Below are positions 35,591-46,499 of a stretch of DNA of 64,000 nucleotides, one piece after another. Origin of the DNA: Halichondria panicea (lineage: Eukaryota; Porifera; Demospongiae; Suberitida; Halichondriidae); the NCBI RefSeq assembly GCF_963675165.1, contig NC_087377.1, forward strand, positions 16,658,518 through 16,722,517, in the 5' to 3' direction. Within the stretch, counting starts at the first letter, position 1, and every line of letters starts with the position of its first letter. The notes below the pieces were generated by a model. The model was given only the letters and a program-made list of their open reading frames with translations. It did not search any database and was not told the DNA's origin. Both the position numbers and the translations under genes were made by a program.

Positions 35591-35864
35591 TACTGTATAG
35601 CGGGAAATTTTCGCTATTTGGCCCAGAGCCCTTAGCAGAAATTTTCGTGGGTATAGCGGGTAATTTTCGTTGGTGCAAATTTTCGTATGAACAACCTATT
35701 TAAATATTTCAGATTTTTAATTTAGTACAGCTCAGGATAGTGACATTGAACCTATTGCGGTAGAATAATTTCGTAGTTTTAATTTTCATATGATGCTCTT
35801 TAATACGAAATTATCATACGAAAATTCAAGTTCCACCATCCAAAAATAACCCGCTATACGGTAC
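35591..35864. mobile_element. MITE with TATAGCGGG-type terminal inverted repeats
   Basis: The left end reads TACTGTATAGCGGGAAATTT; the right end complements to GTACCGTATAGCGGGTTATT. About 274 bp, no ORF. Related termini are visible near 42285 and 52846. Confidence 0.65.
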
Positions 35865-35904
35865 TTCTCTGAATCTTCATGAGTACAAAAGTGCACAACG
35901 GGTA

Positions 35905-36268
35905 TTGTATAAATCAGAGTCTTGTTTCTGGGGTTCCACTCGATCACGAGGTCATGGAATATCACCACGGAGTTTAATTACTTTCTCTTTGATGTGGAAC
36001 AAGGATCATTTAATAAGCAACTAACTTTAAAAGCGATAAACATATTGTTGTTCAATCTATTCTTACGAAGCCTCTCTTCTTGACAACCAACTACATTGTG
36101 CTGGCATGCGTGTCGATTAAACGGCTAATGAATATCAGATCATTAACATACCACCCACACAAACTGTGTTTACTGATTGTCAGTGGCTGAACCCCGACCC
36201 CAACATACCACAGGCAATCATTGAAAAGATACAAGAATGGAAAAGTAGATACAACCGATTGCAATTAA
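35905..36268 (+). pseudogene. Family B copy B4, nearly all coding sequence deleted
   Basis: The B upstream region (35905 to about 36172) is joined directly to the last roughly 30 codons of B (GTCAGTGGCTGAACCCCGAC onward to TAA at 36266-36268). Signal peptide and five of six cysteines are gone. A further 2-bp deletion sits in the AAAAGATTAACAAG stretch. Confidence 0.8.
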
Positions 36269-37046
36269 CTGAGAGAACTTTTATGTAACACAATTAGGCG
36301 TACAAACACTTTGTATAGATGTAGTATACATGCATGTGCATGTATAGCTAGACTTTTAGACTATAGACTATATCAAAATCAAAAATAAGTTTCAAACGAC
36401 CTTTAACTATAATTATAAATAAACACACTAACTTGTAGACCTCTCTAAGGGCTAATAAATGCATCTGGGTGTTCCTAATAAAAGTTGTAGACAGTCGAAG
36501 ATACCAATCCCAATCTAAACACATCCAGAATAATTATAAAAACAACAGTTATAAGGAATGTGGTCATATCCTCACACACAGACAGCTGGTTAATACGAGC
36601 GGATATCACTATTCATGACTCAATTAAGAAAATATGCAATGGCTTCTCAAAGGTGGATTACATTCATAGCTTGAACTACTTGGTTGCTAAGAAGACTGGT
36701 AATTAGGGAATTTTATGGAAATGGAACTTCCATTTCAAGTTCCATTTCCAGTACGGAAGTACAATCATGTTTTGAGTGGGTGACTCAAATACCTGAGACA
36801 AATGGCCAGCTACTATAATAAGACTATAGAGCTATATACATAATAATTATTAGCTTAGGAAAAATAATAAAACTATATAGCTACAGTGTACGGCATAAAA
36901 ACTATAATATACATGGCTAACAAACTCATTGGGTCATACACAATTATTATATTTACATGGCTAATGATAACAAGACAGGGCTAGCTATATATATTTACAT
37001 GGCTAATGATACAAGTTAGGGGTAGCTACAAAATGTATAATATCGT

Positions 37047-37661
37047 TCATTCATCACAACTAACAGACCGATAGCCTTCTCGTCCGTTGCATTCTGATTG
37101 GTTAATGTTTGCCAAGTCGTGGATCTCACAAATGTTGAGGGAAGCCATGCAAGGGGACACGGTCTGAGGCTGTAGCCACACACACCTGTCAGCAAAGCCG
37201 GCACTACGATTCAAATCACCGCTCACATAGACATCGTGAACATCGGCAATTTCAACCGCACTTTTCCCCATGACGATCCTGTAGATATTGCACATTCTCT
37301 TGACACTAAAAACAGTGCACTCACGGAGGAGTGTGTTGTCTAGGAAACGGACTAATTCGCATGATTGGACGACACTCTGCTCTGCAATGTATTTGAAACT
37401 GGAGCGACTGTAATTAGAGGGACGTGGCATCAACTGAGCATCTACGAGGAGGAGCCGATCGTACATGTGACATACTACCTCATGGCCACGGGTAAAATTG
37501 AAATCCATTGGAAGAGACGCCTGGAAGTGGTTGTCGAGGCTACCCATCACCGCGGTTACGCTGTTCACCACTGCTATCAATTCTTGTAGTCTGTCATCAG
37601 GAACGGCGTCGGCGTGAAGGAAATAAAGAGCGAGCAGAGGAATCAATGCAAGGTACTTCAT
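37047..37661 (-). CDS. Family C secreted cysteine-rich protein, copy C11
   Basis: 204 aa, intact. Like C1 it begins MKYLALIPLLALYFLHADA and lacks the KR codons (VPDDRLQ). Copy-specific residues include LDNTLLREC, FSVKRM and QTVSPCM. It is the last array copy on the right, as C1 is the first on the left, and the two are each other's closest match at the N-terminus. Confidence 0.82.
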   Translation of the reverse strand: MKYLALIPLLALYFLHADAVPDDRLQELIAVVNSVTAVMGSLDNHFQASLPMDFNFTRGHEVVCHMYDRLLLVDAQLMPRPSNYSRSSFKYIAEQSVVQSCELVRFLDNTLLRECTVFSVKRMCNIYRIVMGKSAVEIADVHDVYVSGDLNRSAGFADRCVWLQPQTVSPCMASLNICEIHDLANINQSECNGREGYRSVSCDE

Positions 37662-38313
37662 TGTAGTGGCTGTCAGTTTGGTTGGAGTAAATTCTAAACT
37701 GAAATTCTTTCTCTATTGCTGGAGAGATGGGGATGGTTGGATGACTGCTCTCTGTTTGCTGGGGCCTTATATACGAGAGAGTTGGTAGCTAGGAAACACA
37801 TATTGCACAGAATACCATCTCTCTAATATCACAAACGCAAAGCCCGTGCAGTAAATTACAAGTAAAATGAAGTCACTAGTATCGGTAAAATAAGTAAAAG
37901 TGGACAAAATGTAAACATATTGCACCAATACGGATAATTTCATGACCACAACATTATAATTATATGCATGTACATACATGTACGAGGCTAGTACTGTTAA
38001 TTTTCTTAAGAAAAATGTCCCAAGAAGCGCTTGCATCAATCCTTTCCATGAACATTAGGCCAATTAGATATAATCACATTCCTTAACTAATTAACACCCA
38101 CGGACTATGTGTTTATCTACGGTGACCTATTTTTTAGAGCCTATAACTGGAAATCAATCATGCATGCATTAAATTGTGCACATTACAAATTGGTAAGCTT
38201 CCAGTATGTGATCATGCAAGCTAGGGACTCACACCCCCACAACATGTAACTACTGCAACCTACATGTAGTCCTATAGTGTAGTCCTTAAGTTTACCCACA
38301 CAAAAAAAGTGTA

Positions 38314-39027
38314 TACAGTGGGACCGCACTATAGGCTCTGTACACTAGCTACAGTGCGCACAGTGGGACCGCACTATAGGCTCTGTACACTAGCTACAGT
38401 GCGCACAGTGGGACCGCACTATAGGCTCTGTACACTAGCTACAGTGTGCACAGTGGGACCACACTATAGGCTCTGTACACTAGCTACAGTGTGCACAGTG
38501 GGACCACACTATAGGCTCTGTACACTAGCTACAGTGCACACAGTGGGACCACACTATAGGCTCTGTACACTAGCTACAGTGTGCACAGTGGGACCACACT
38601 ATAGGCTCTGTACACTAGCTACAGTGTGCACAGTGGGACCACACTATAGGCTCTGTACACTAGCTACAGTGCGCACAGTGGGACCACACTATAGGCTCTG
38701 TACACTAGCTACAGTGCACACAGTGGGACCACACTATAGGCTCTGTACACTAGCTACAGTGCACACAGTGGGACCACACTATAGGCTCTGTACACTAGTT
38801 ACAGTGCACACAGTGGGACCACACTAGAGGCTCTGTACACTAGCTACAGTGCACACAGTGGGACCACGCTATAGGCTCTGTACACAGTGGGACCACACTA
38901 TAGGCTCTGTACACTAGCTACAGTGCACACAGTGGGACCACACTATAGGCTCTGTACACTAGCTACAGTGCACACAGTGGGACCACACTACAGGCTGTAT
39001 AATTGTACACTGTACACTAGCTACATG
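38314..39027. repeat. 45-bp minisatellite, about 15 copies
   Basis: The unit reads about CAGTGGGACCACACTATAGG and continues CTCTGTACACTAGCTACAGTGCA. Copies are highly similar, with one shortened unit near 38870-38890. Because 45 is divisible by 3, one frame stays open for 172 codons; I regard that as a by-product, not a gene. Confidence 0.88.
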
Positions 39028-39060
39028 CAGTTGAATTGCCAAACAGCAAAATCACAATAA

Positions 39061-39243
39061 CTATTCGATAATACTTCTAAGCCTGTGTTGCACCAAGCAA
39101 GAGCACTCTCTCTTGCATGTGTGTATAAAACAATCCCTCAACAAAAAAAGGCCACCTCTGTACAAAGGCCAAAACATTGCTCCCCAAAGGTGTCCGTTAT
39201 AGAGGGGTTCCACTGTACTGTCTAGGTGACGGGTAGAAAGCAA
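39061..39243 (-). mobile_element. Transposon-derived relic (CCTCTATAACGGACACC type)
   Basis: The minus strand contains AGTGGAACCCCTCTATAACG followed by GACACCTTTGGGG and an AT-rich stretch. I recognise this only as a common interspersed-repeat style; no transposase remains. Confidence 0.35.
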
Positions 39244-39394
39244 ACTGAAATGATATAACAGTTGTTCAGCAGATCGACTCTCTTCGAACCTCTCTAAACA
39301 TGAGCTCTAGATATACGTACATGCAAATTTTCTTTTGCAAGTGCAATGCAAATCTGCAATCGACTATAAGTATGTGATGACTAGGGACAGAATA

Positions 39395-39476
39395 GGTGTG
39401 GCTTAGTGGTTAAGGTGGTGGCTTAGTAGATTAGATGATAGATTAGGCATGGGTTCGATTCCCTCTTGGGGGACTT
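39395..39476 (+). mobile_element. tRNA-like sequence, probably a SINE head
   Basis: It has a good pol III A box (TGGCTTAGTGG, 39399-39409) and a perfect B box (GGTTCGATTCC, about 39452-39462). The spacing would fit a long-variable-arm tRNA. The acceptor stem does not pair and the T stem is weak, so a functional tRNA is unlikely. Confidence 0.45.
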
Positions 39477-39554
39477 TTCTTGTATTTCTTTACAAATCAG
39501 TTAGTCATTTCCCTAAATTTTGAATACATCATACGCCTTCTCAAGTACATAATC

Positions 39555-39619
39555 AAGTTGGGGCGTCGCCCGGTTTCTGTGAAACGAAGTTTCACGGAAA
39601 CCGGGCGACGACCCAACTT
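39555..39619. repeat. Strong 65-bp hairpin
   Basis: Two 31-nt arms (AAGTTGGGGCGTCGCCCGGT and so on) pair with two mismatches around a 3-nt loop (GAA). It lies downstream of SDHC exon 4 on that gene's strand, in its intron or 3' region. GC-rich compared with its surroundings. Confidence 0.8.
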
Positions 39620-39771
39620 GCCCCCTGTCTTTCTTTCAGTTTGGCCCTTAGGCTAGAATTAAATAATAATGTCAAGTGGTTTTGTCCAGGCTCTGTACAA
39701 GTCAGTTAATATTGCTTCAGCATTTCTATTTCTTGGTTTTAAAATTTTTAATTGTGCAGGTGCAGACTCAC

Positions 39772-41254
39772 GAGATGCCTGAAGCCATTGAAGCAGTGAT
39801 AGGCGAACGGAAAGGCCATCATGAACTTGAAGGAGGTCCACAATGCTGCGTTGGAAGTGAGCCACTCGAAAGAGTTGAGAAACTCTGGAAACTTCTTCCC
39901 ACTTATCATGTACTCCATCGTTGTCGTGGCAATCACTAGAGGAGGGGGAATTTTTATTCTGTCAATGTGTGGTTTTATTACCTTCTGTGAAATTTTTATA
40001 TTATACGTATAAGTCCTCAAAACAGCTCATAATTATTGTTATTATTGTACACATTTGCATAATAATTTATCACGAACCAAAATAAGGAAGTTTTCTAAAT
40101 AAAAGCAGATAATTTTAGATTGGGAATTATGAGACAGGTACACAGTGTACCTGGAGTCAGGATCAAGGCTGAAGCTCTGTGTCCAATAGAGAGCATCCAC
40201 ACTGGTTCAGGACTGTTGGAATAGGGGATAGGAATGGGAATTGACACATTAATTAGAAAGAGCAGTACTGTTGTATAACAGCTGAAGCAGTATACACACA
40301 CATAGTTAGTGTAGTTGTGTATGGGTCACTTCTGGGCAAACTGTAAAAACAGTGAATTTCAGAAGTGAATAGTGGGAATTATGAAATCAACTAACTTATC
40401 GACGAGAAGCTTTAAACTGGGGGAGAGAGGACGTCCCATCTTCTTGTTACGAGACACATAACCCTCCGAGTTCTGACACGCCACGGCCGTTATGATTGGT
40501 CGATAGCTGGAGGGGGGGGGGTGTGTGTGCAGAATCGTCTTATTACAGAACTCAACAGAAATTTAGAGATAAGACTGTCTTAAGGCTTTTCAAGACGGAC
40601 CTGTTTTTCTAATGGGCAGTGGAGTAGATGGAAATGCATATATCTACTTCCAAGTACAACAGTGCATTAGTGCATCAGCAAAATAGATTTCACATTAATT
40701 TCCTGGTTTGTGCGTGTACGCAACCGTAAGATAAATAATAGTGATCTGCTCAGATTATATAATCTCTGTCAGTATAATATTATTATTGTGTGCCCATACA
40801 TGTATGGTTACTCACAGAGAGGTTCCTCTCAATGCACTCCGCATCACAGGGAACTTGGCCCTACAGAAAGAGAGCATACCATAAAGGTCACCTTTACTAT
40901 AGAGACAGGATACCTACTAGTGAAGTACATGCAGACTACGAGGTGCATTCCGAACTCAACATGTTATGTTAATGCGGATGATGTCAATAAATTATACATT
41001 TTTGATCAGGGCATCTTGAAGGCTCCCGGTAACTGAGTGGGAGTCATGGCCTCACACAAACAATTCACAAGAACATTTCTGCATTGACTACTTATTTCTG
41101 CACAGCACCAAATTCTTCTGAGTACAAATGAGTATTTCTCACACAAGTCCCAGACAATTAGTCTGACAGACTCAAGGGCTCTGGGTAACCTGAATGCATG
41201 ATATAGGATCCCAGAAATATTCTGATCTTACCCAATTCTCACAAGAGACGCCAT
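39772..41254 (-). CDS. SDHC: Succinate dehydrogenase cytochrome b560 subunit, four exons, 3' end not found
   Basis: Complex II membrane anchor of the mitochondrial inner membrane; helps bind heme b and ubiquinone. Exons on the minus strand: 41232-41254 (MASLVRIG start, donor GTAAGA), 40396-40506, 40151-40212 and 39772-39935. All junctions are GT-AG and the phases agree, giving 120 codons. Exon 2 ends in NKKMGRPLSPSLK, matching the RPLSPH signature. Exon 3 has LSIGHR, matching the SI[CT]HR ubiquinone-site motif. Exon 4 has AFPFAYHCFNGFRHL, matching the YH-x(2)-NG-[IF]-RH heme-ligand motif. The residue count between HR and the next conserved phenylalanine equals that of human SDHC. The third membrane helix (after RHL, normally starting WD) is missing: no matching exon was found down to 38.3 kb. 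Intronic reads would add only VSLHLHN before a stop. Confidence 0.85.
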
Positions 41255-41426
41255 TATCTGCTGTCTTGCTGTATTTTCTAATCCTCCACCACTTGTACTC
41301 GCACTTGTACTTCTATTTAGTTTGCTGTCTCAGCTCCGCCCCCTTTCTTTGGACACACCCACCCATAGTCTTAGAGGTCAAAGGTCATCCTCAGTTTAGT
41401 GCCAACAAATTTTTGTTGTAGACAAA
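41255..41426. promoter_or_regulatory. Putative bidirectional SDHC/SDHD promoter
   Basis: Only 172 bp separate the divergent start codons of SDHC and SDHD. No TATA box is obvious; a GGCGGAGC motif (GCTCCGCCCC on plus, about 41333-41342) could be a GC box. Shared control of the two complex II anchors is inferred from the arrangement. Confidence 0.6.
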
Positions 41427-42752
41427 ATGGCTACAGCTCTGTGTATGGCTCGTTTGGCTAGGAGAGGACTGCACGGGAGATACACACTACCTCAGCTACA
41501 CGCTGCAGGTAAGCTAATGTCCTTAGCAGTCTAGAAAAGGAGTTTTTTGTACTTGTTTCTAATAAAAGAGCATCACAATGTTTACTTTGTTTCTTTGGTT
41601 TTTTGTAGGTGGTGTAGTTGGATCTCCATCTGTTGAGTCCGGAGCTGTTGTGAGATATGGTAAGAGCTGACACCACATGCACACACAATCAGAAATAGTG
41701 TATTTTGGCACTTTAATTTTATATTCAATAATTACAGGCACACACCACACACACTCACGCTCTCTCTCTCTCACACACACACACTCTCCACACCAAGCTC
41801 ACACACAAAAAGTAGTTACCAAATTCTCTGGTCAGATATAAGGCAGTTCCTCACAATTTATTCAACCCCTCACTCACACACACACACAGCTGGTAGTAGT
41901 ACAGCCAGCAAGCATTGGAAGTACGAGAGATTGGTGACGGTTGGCCTGGTAGCACTCCTACCAGCAGCTGTACTCTACCCCTGCGCTGTCGTCGACTATG
42001 GACTGGCCGTCACGGTACCATTACACGGACATTGGTAAATTGTTTAATAGCTTATTTGAGCGCCCATAACTTGAGTTAGAAGAAACCAATTTCTGTGGTT
42101 TTAGTGACCTCTTTAACACGATAATTATATTCCATCATGATTCCATGTAGTGGTAAATATGAATGACCATAACTAACTTATTGGAGCTCTATAGTCATTA
42201 CGATAGTCTACAGAGCTTTCTGTGATGCTGTAGTATACACAGTATTTGTTCCGGTGTATTAGTAGATGATGCTATAGTACTACCATATAGCGGATAAATT
42301 TGGCTATTTGGCGAATCAAGGTGAGGGTCGCCAGAATTAAAAATTGCCAATGTTTTAGCTTGATACTCAGTCCCGTGCAGTATTTTTCGATAAAGCCATG
42401 CAGCATGATCGTCAAATAAGTTGTGTTAAATATCGCCAATAATAGTTCAATTTTCCCTCGTTTGTACGTGCGTTATACTGAGTTTTAGGCTAGAGGTGTC
42501 AGAAAAGTATCGCAGGGATAACACTGGCTCATAGCTTTTGTCGGCTCTTCATATGATATCGGTATACCCATGTATTATTGTTACTACAGGGGCATGCAGT
42601 CTGTGATAGCAGACTACAGTTCTGAGGCCATGAAGAAGATACTCCATCCTCTGCTCTATCTGGTCTCCCTGGGAACATTCGCTGGCCTCGTTTACCTCAA
42701 TGTTGCTGACGTCGGCATTTGTGCAGCAGTTAAACTAATATGGTCCAAGTAG
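41427..42752 (+). CDS. SDHD: Succinate dehydrogenase cytochrome b small subunit, four exons
   Basis: Second membrane anchor of complex II. Exons 41427-41508, 41609-41659, 41890-42034 and 42590-42752, all GT-AG with matching phases, give 146 aa (human SDHD is 159). The N-terminus MATALCMARLARRGLHGRYT is a plausible mitochondrial presequence, rich in Arg and lacking acidic residues. Exon 3 carries SKHWKYERLVTVGLVALLPA and DYGLAVTVPLHGHW, matching the conserved SxxHW-x(2)-ER and DY-x-LA-x(4)-LHGHWG signatures. Exon 4 gives two further hydrophobic helices and NVADVGICAAVKLIW, matching the DVGI-x-x-AV end. Intron 3 contains a TATAGCGG-type MITE fragment. Confidence 0.92.
42280..42480. mobile_element. 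MITE fragment in SDHD intron 3
   Basis: Begins near ACCATATAGCGGATAAATTT and resembles the left end of the element at 35591. The second terminus is not clear. Confidence 0.4.
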
Positions 42753-43505
42753 CAGAAACTTACACAATTTCTCTTAATAATTATCTGTTTATGCTGTTAC
42801 TGTTGTGTGTGTGTTTAATATGAATGTTAGCATAAGCATAATTATAAAATGGGCGGTACCCTCATACAACCAGGCCACACCCAATAATTGCTCTGCAAGA
42901 GAAAGGCGTGTCTTAAGCTTGCCACCCCATTCGCATGGGTCAGCACTGGTTAATAGTAGTCTTATGGTCAGCATTGGCACTGCATGTAGTCAAGGCTGGT
43001 TATAGTCAGATCACTTGACCTATGAACTCAAGATATACCACACCCACACGGTTTGCACTGCACTGCACTACATGTAGTACTACTGCACTGTACTGGGGAC
43101 TGGACAACGCAGCTGGTTGGTACAAGGTGGAGAGTAGTGCTAGTGATCAGTAGAATCATGACTTCCCGAACAGTGATCACAATAGAGAATTTCTTGTGAG
43201 GAAATTTGAAGAAGGGATGCACAGTTGTGGACAGAATACTCTGAATGCTCGACAAGCTGTACTGAGACTGGCTTGACATTAAATACTATAAACGTGAGAT
43301 TGACCTGTCAACATTGGTATCAGGATGATATACATGCAGTCTCTAAAATTGAGTCTGGTCATGCTATATGCGATATGCTCTATAGTCAGTATGATATAGT
43401 CAGGCTAGTCACTGTGTGCACATTGCTAGTCGGCTAGTCTGTATGTACGTTGCTTAGTAACAGTATTGATCATAGTCAACTGGTTAGTTACCTTGTAGGC
43501 TGACG

Positions 43506-43977
43506 TCACGTGACCAAAATTGCAGAAAGCGCAATGCTTTCTTGGCATATACTGTTTTAGGATCTTTTTTGAACATAAGCAGTCACTTAGAGATGTAGAG
43601 AGTATTTGTATAGCTAGAAAGTAATTGTGTATAGGATTACTTTAATTAAAAATCGGGATAAGTTGTAACAGTTATGTCGACTTTTTAATTAAGGAGTCTT
43701 GAGCTTGCTTGTAGCTTTACCTTGGATGCCTTAGACTTCTTTTTAGGTATGCGGTCCATATCTGATACCTATACGTCAAAAATGTACATTGTCACTAACA
43801 AGCTGTCATCAAATACATGCATTTGTAATTAAACTTCGTCTAGCCCCTATATACAATTAATTTCTAGCTATACAAATACTCTCTACATCTCTTACCGTCT
43901 GCTTATGTCCAAAAAAGATCCTAAAAAATTGCCAAGTAAGCATTGCGCTTTGGACAGCAATTTTGGTCACGTGACCA
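43506..43977. repeat. Large fold-back element with CACGTGACC ends
   Basis: The left arm (about 43506-43640) begins GTCACGTGACCAAAATTGC. The right arm (about 43846-43977) is its inverted near-copy, ending GCAATTTTGGTCACGTGACC. Arms of about 130 bp, unpaired centre about 200 bp, no ORF. Confidence 0.8.
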
Positions 43978-44073
43978 GTTAATTGCGTTTTACCTCTGCC
44001 TTTTTACTAGCATTTGCGTGAGAGTTGAGTAAATTACCAGTATATTGATCGTAGAGTCAACATAGTTTATTAT

Positions 44074-44281
44074 AAAGGGTTAATAAATAGAAGAGGGCAT
44101 GCAACAGCTTGCGAGCAAAAACTGTAAGTGCATGGGCGGTGGAATTTACTGGAAAAGTACAAACTACTTCTGATTTTGTGTAAAGTACGTGTGCAGATAG
44201 CTATAAAATAAATTGAATGCAGTTTTGCTCGCACATTAAACTAATAGTGAGTTGCATGCCCTCTTCTCTTTATCAGCCCTT
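44074..44281. repeat. Fold-back element
   Basis: The left arm contains AGAAGAGGGCATGCAAC and the right arm GTTGCATGCCCTCTTCT, with an inner pairing GCGAGCAAAAACTG / CAGTTTTGCTCGC. About 208 bp. Confidence 0.75.
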
Positions 44282-44572
44282 GCAGCTAATTAAGGTACAG
44301 ATGTTTTCACAGTTCACCCTGTACACATCACCTGCTGTAAAGACTAGCAGTATTGATTGTAGTCAAGCATTGGTTACTCTTAGGCTGTAGCCTGACACAT
44401 GTAGCTACTACTTGGTAGTAGCATTGATTGCAGTCAATATTGGTTATGTGTATACACGCTGCCTTAGTATTATATGGACTTTAATTGTATTTGTAACATG
44501 TACATGCAGTCGGTATTGGTTACACATGAGATGGCTTTAGCTTTGTCCAATTATTTAGTCTGGGATCATTAA

Positions 44573-44845
<273 letters not shown>

Positions 44846-44858
44846 AAGTACAATGCAG

Positions 44859-45942
44859 TAGCAAACGATATTGAGGGTAGCAATGAGGAGGAGGATGAGG
44901 AGGAACTAACGCCGGAAAAGAAGAGGCAGCTCATTGTTCGGGTTGCTAAGAGACATCAGGGAGATGTAGGTGTTGTGAGTACTGTATGTGCACGTAGACG
45001 GCACATATAATAATGTATTTTATCACCTAAAATTAATTTTGTGAACATAATTATTATGATATTGCGACATAATTATTATGATTTATGCGAGCTAAGGAAA
45101 TAATTACTTTTACTATGAGGCGGGCTTATAAATGATATAATGCCTATAATGTAGACAACACACTAAACCCTAACATGTGGCTATATTTACCTTGTGCACT
45201 TATACAGGCCAATCTGCTGCAATCACTTGGTTGTGAGATGGCTACAATGATGTTTGTTGATAAAAAGGTTTTAAGTGTGGGAACCACAGATGGGAAAAAA
45301 TTTCTTCAATCTCACCCTGCAATCCTGTCATCCTTCAGCTCCTACTTTCTGTATGGTAAGGCTTTATAAGTAAATGTAATGTAGATACCATTATTTGATT
45401 ACGTAAAACTGATTGCTTTGGGTGCACGACAAACTGTACACCTCGTTTCTCTAATTATTACCACAGATGACCTGTCCAAGAAACAATTTGCTACCCCAGC
45501 CACTGCAGCCTCGGCAAGTACAACCAGTCTCAACACAAATTCCAGTGTTACCTCAACAAACGCAAACCCAATCAACACCACCTCATCTACTACATCCAAA
45601 GCTGTTATTTCCACTGTGAAGAAATCAACCACTAAAACTACAACCAAAGCAACACCTTCTGGAATCTTGTCCAATCAAGCTATTTCTAACACTGATACCG
45701 TCAGTACGATTTTTATGAAAGGCAGAGATGGAAGTATTGTTGCGACAGGTACAGTGCTTCCTGGTGTACATAAAACCATTCATGGTTGTCCTTGCCAAAA
45801 AGATTGTGAAACGCTTTCCGTTGTGGATGTTGTACAAGTTGGTGCTGAAGCTTGGTTTGAAGATGCTTTTGGGGAAAATAAATTGAGCACAGGGATCATC
45901 GTGGAATGGCCAAGCAGTACACTGCAAAAACACTTTTGTTAA
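44859..45942 (+). CDS. Unrecognised gene, three 3' exons, ending inside a transposon TIR
   Basis: Exons 44859-44974, 45208-45355 and 45467-45942 join in phase by GT-AG rules; upstream exons were not found. Exon 1 encodes an acidic run then TPEKKRQLIVRVAKRHQGD. Exon 2 contains ANLLQSLGCEMATMMFVDKK. Exon 3 has a roughly 60-residue Ser/Thr/Asn-rich low-complexity linker, then a C-terminal domain with TIHGCPCQKDCETLSVVDV and GAEAWFEDAFGENKLSTGI, ending IVEWPSSTLQKHFC. The pattern of an IHG, a valine-rich strand, a late GExxLxxG and a WP ending resembles domains seen in some transposon-associated and BEN-type proteins, but I cannot assign it. The last seven codons and stop come from the terminal repeat of the adjacent element. 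Confidence 0.55.
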
Positions 45943-46339
45943 TTTAACAAACAAAAGTTTGTCCCGGTGATGAATCTCACATGACAGAATAATATTTGTT
46001 AGAATGACAAAGGTAAAACAACCTACAATGTTTTGTCATTCAAGCAAAGAAATTATGTCAAAACAACAAAGTATTATGTCATCTGAATTTCACCAATTTA
46101 TTGTACTTCTATGTCAAAATAGCAAAGTGAATGCTGAATTAACACTGCTATAAAGTGAATTTCTTTGTTAAATTAACACTATACCTTTGTCATTTAATTA
46201 GTTGTTTTCTCGCGCACGTACGCACATGCAGAAGGTCAAACGGTATTAGAACAATGAGTTTATGATAGAATAAGATCACTGGATCACATGACATGCAGCA
46301 CAATAATTTCTTCTGTCAGTAAATTGTTTTTAGTGTTCA

Positions 46340-46437
46340 TCACTTAGCGTTTCTTGAAATTCCAGTACAGTGAACTGCAGGCGTTTCGTTTGGTTTCATG
46401 AACGCTACATCCCTCAGATCATTTTCGCCCCTACAGA
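46340..46437 (-). other. Possible terminal exon inside the element
   Basis: The minus strand has an acceptor-like TTTTGTTCTGTAG followed by an open stretch encoding GENDLRDVAFMKPNETPAVH and nine more residues, ending SRNAK and a stop. No upstream exon or similarity was found. Speculative. Confidence 0.2.
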
Positions 46438-46499
46438 ACAAAAGATTGAAGTCACTAAAGTTACCAACACATATGTAGTGCAAAATGTAAATAGTATAA

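Larger units (their letters stand above)
33756..35904. other. A5-B4 spacer disrupted by insertions
   Basis: The first 150 bp resemble the 3' flank of A1. A piece of normal A-B spacer follows (about 33985-34125), then about 1.77 kb of unrelated DNA carrying mobile-element fragments, then the B promoter resumes near 35905. The inverted-repeat element found in the other A-B spacers is absent. Confidence 0.65.

Noticed and set aside
38309-38827. 172-aa ORF with a 15-residue repeat
   Set aside because: It is entirely minisatellite; open because the unit is 45 bp. No start context or flanking exons.
39395-39476. Functional tRNA gene
   Set aside because: A and B boxes are good but acceptor and T stems do not pair; more likely a SINE head.
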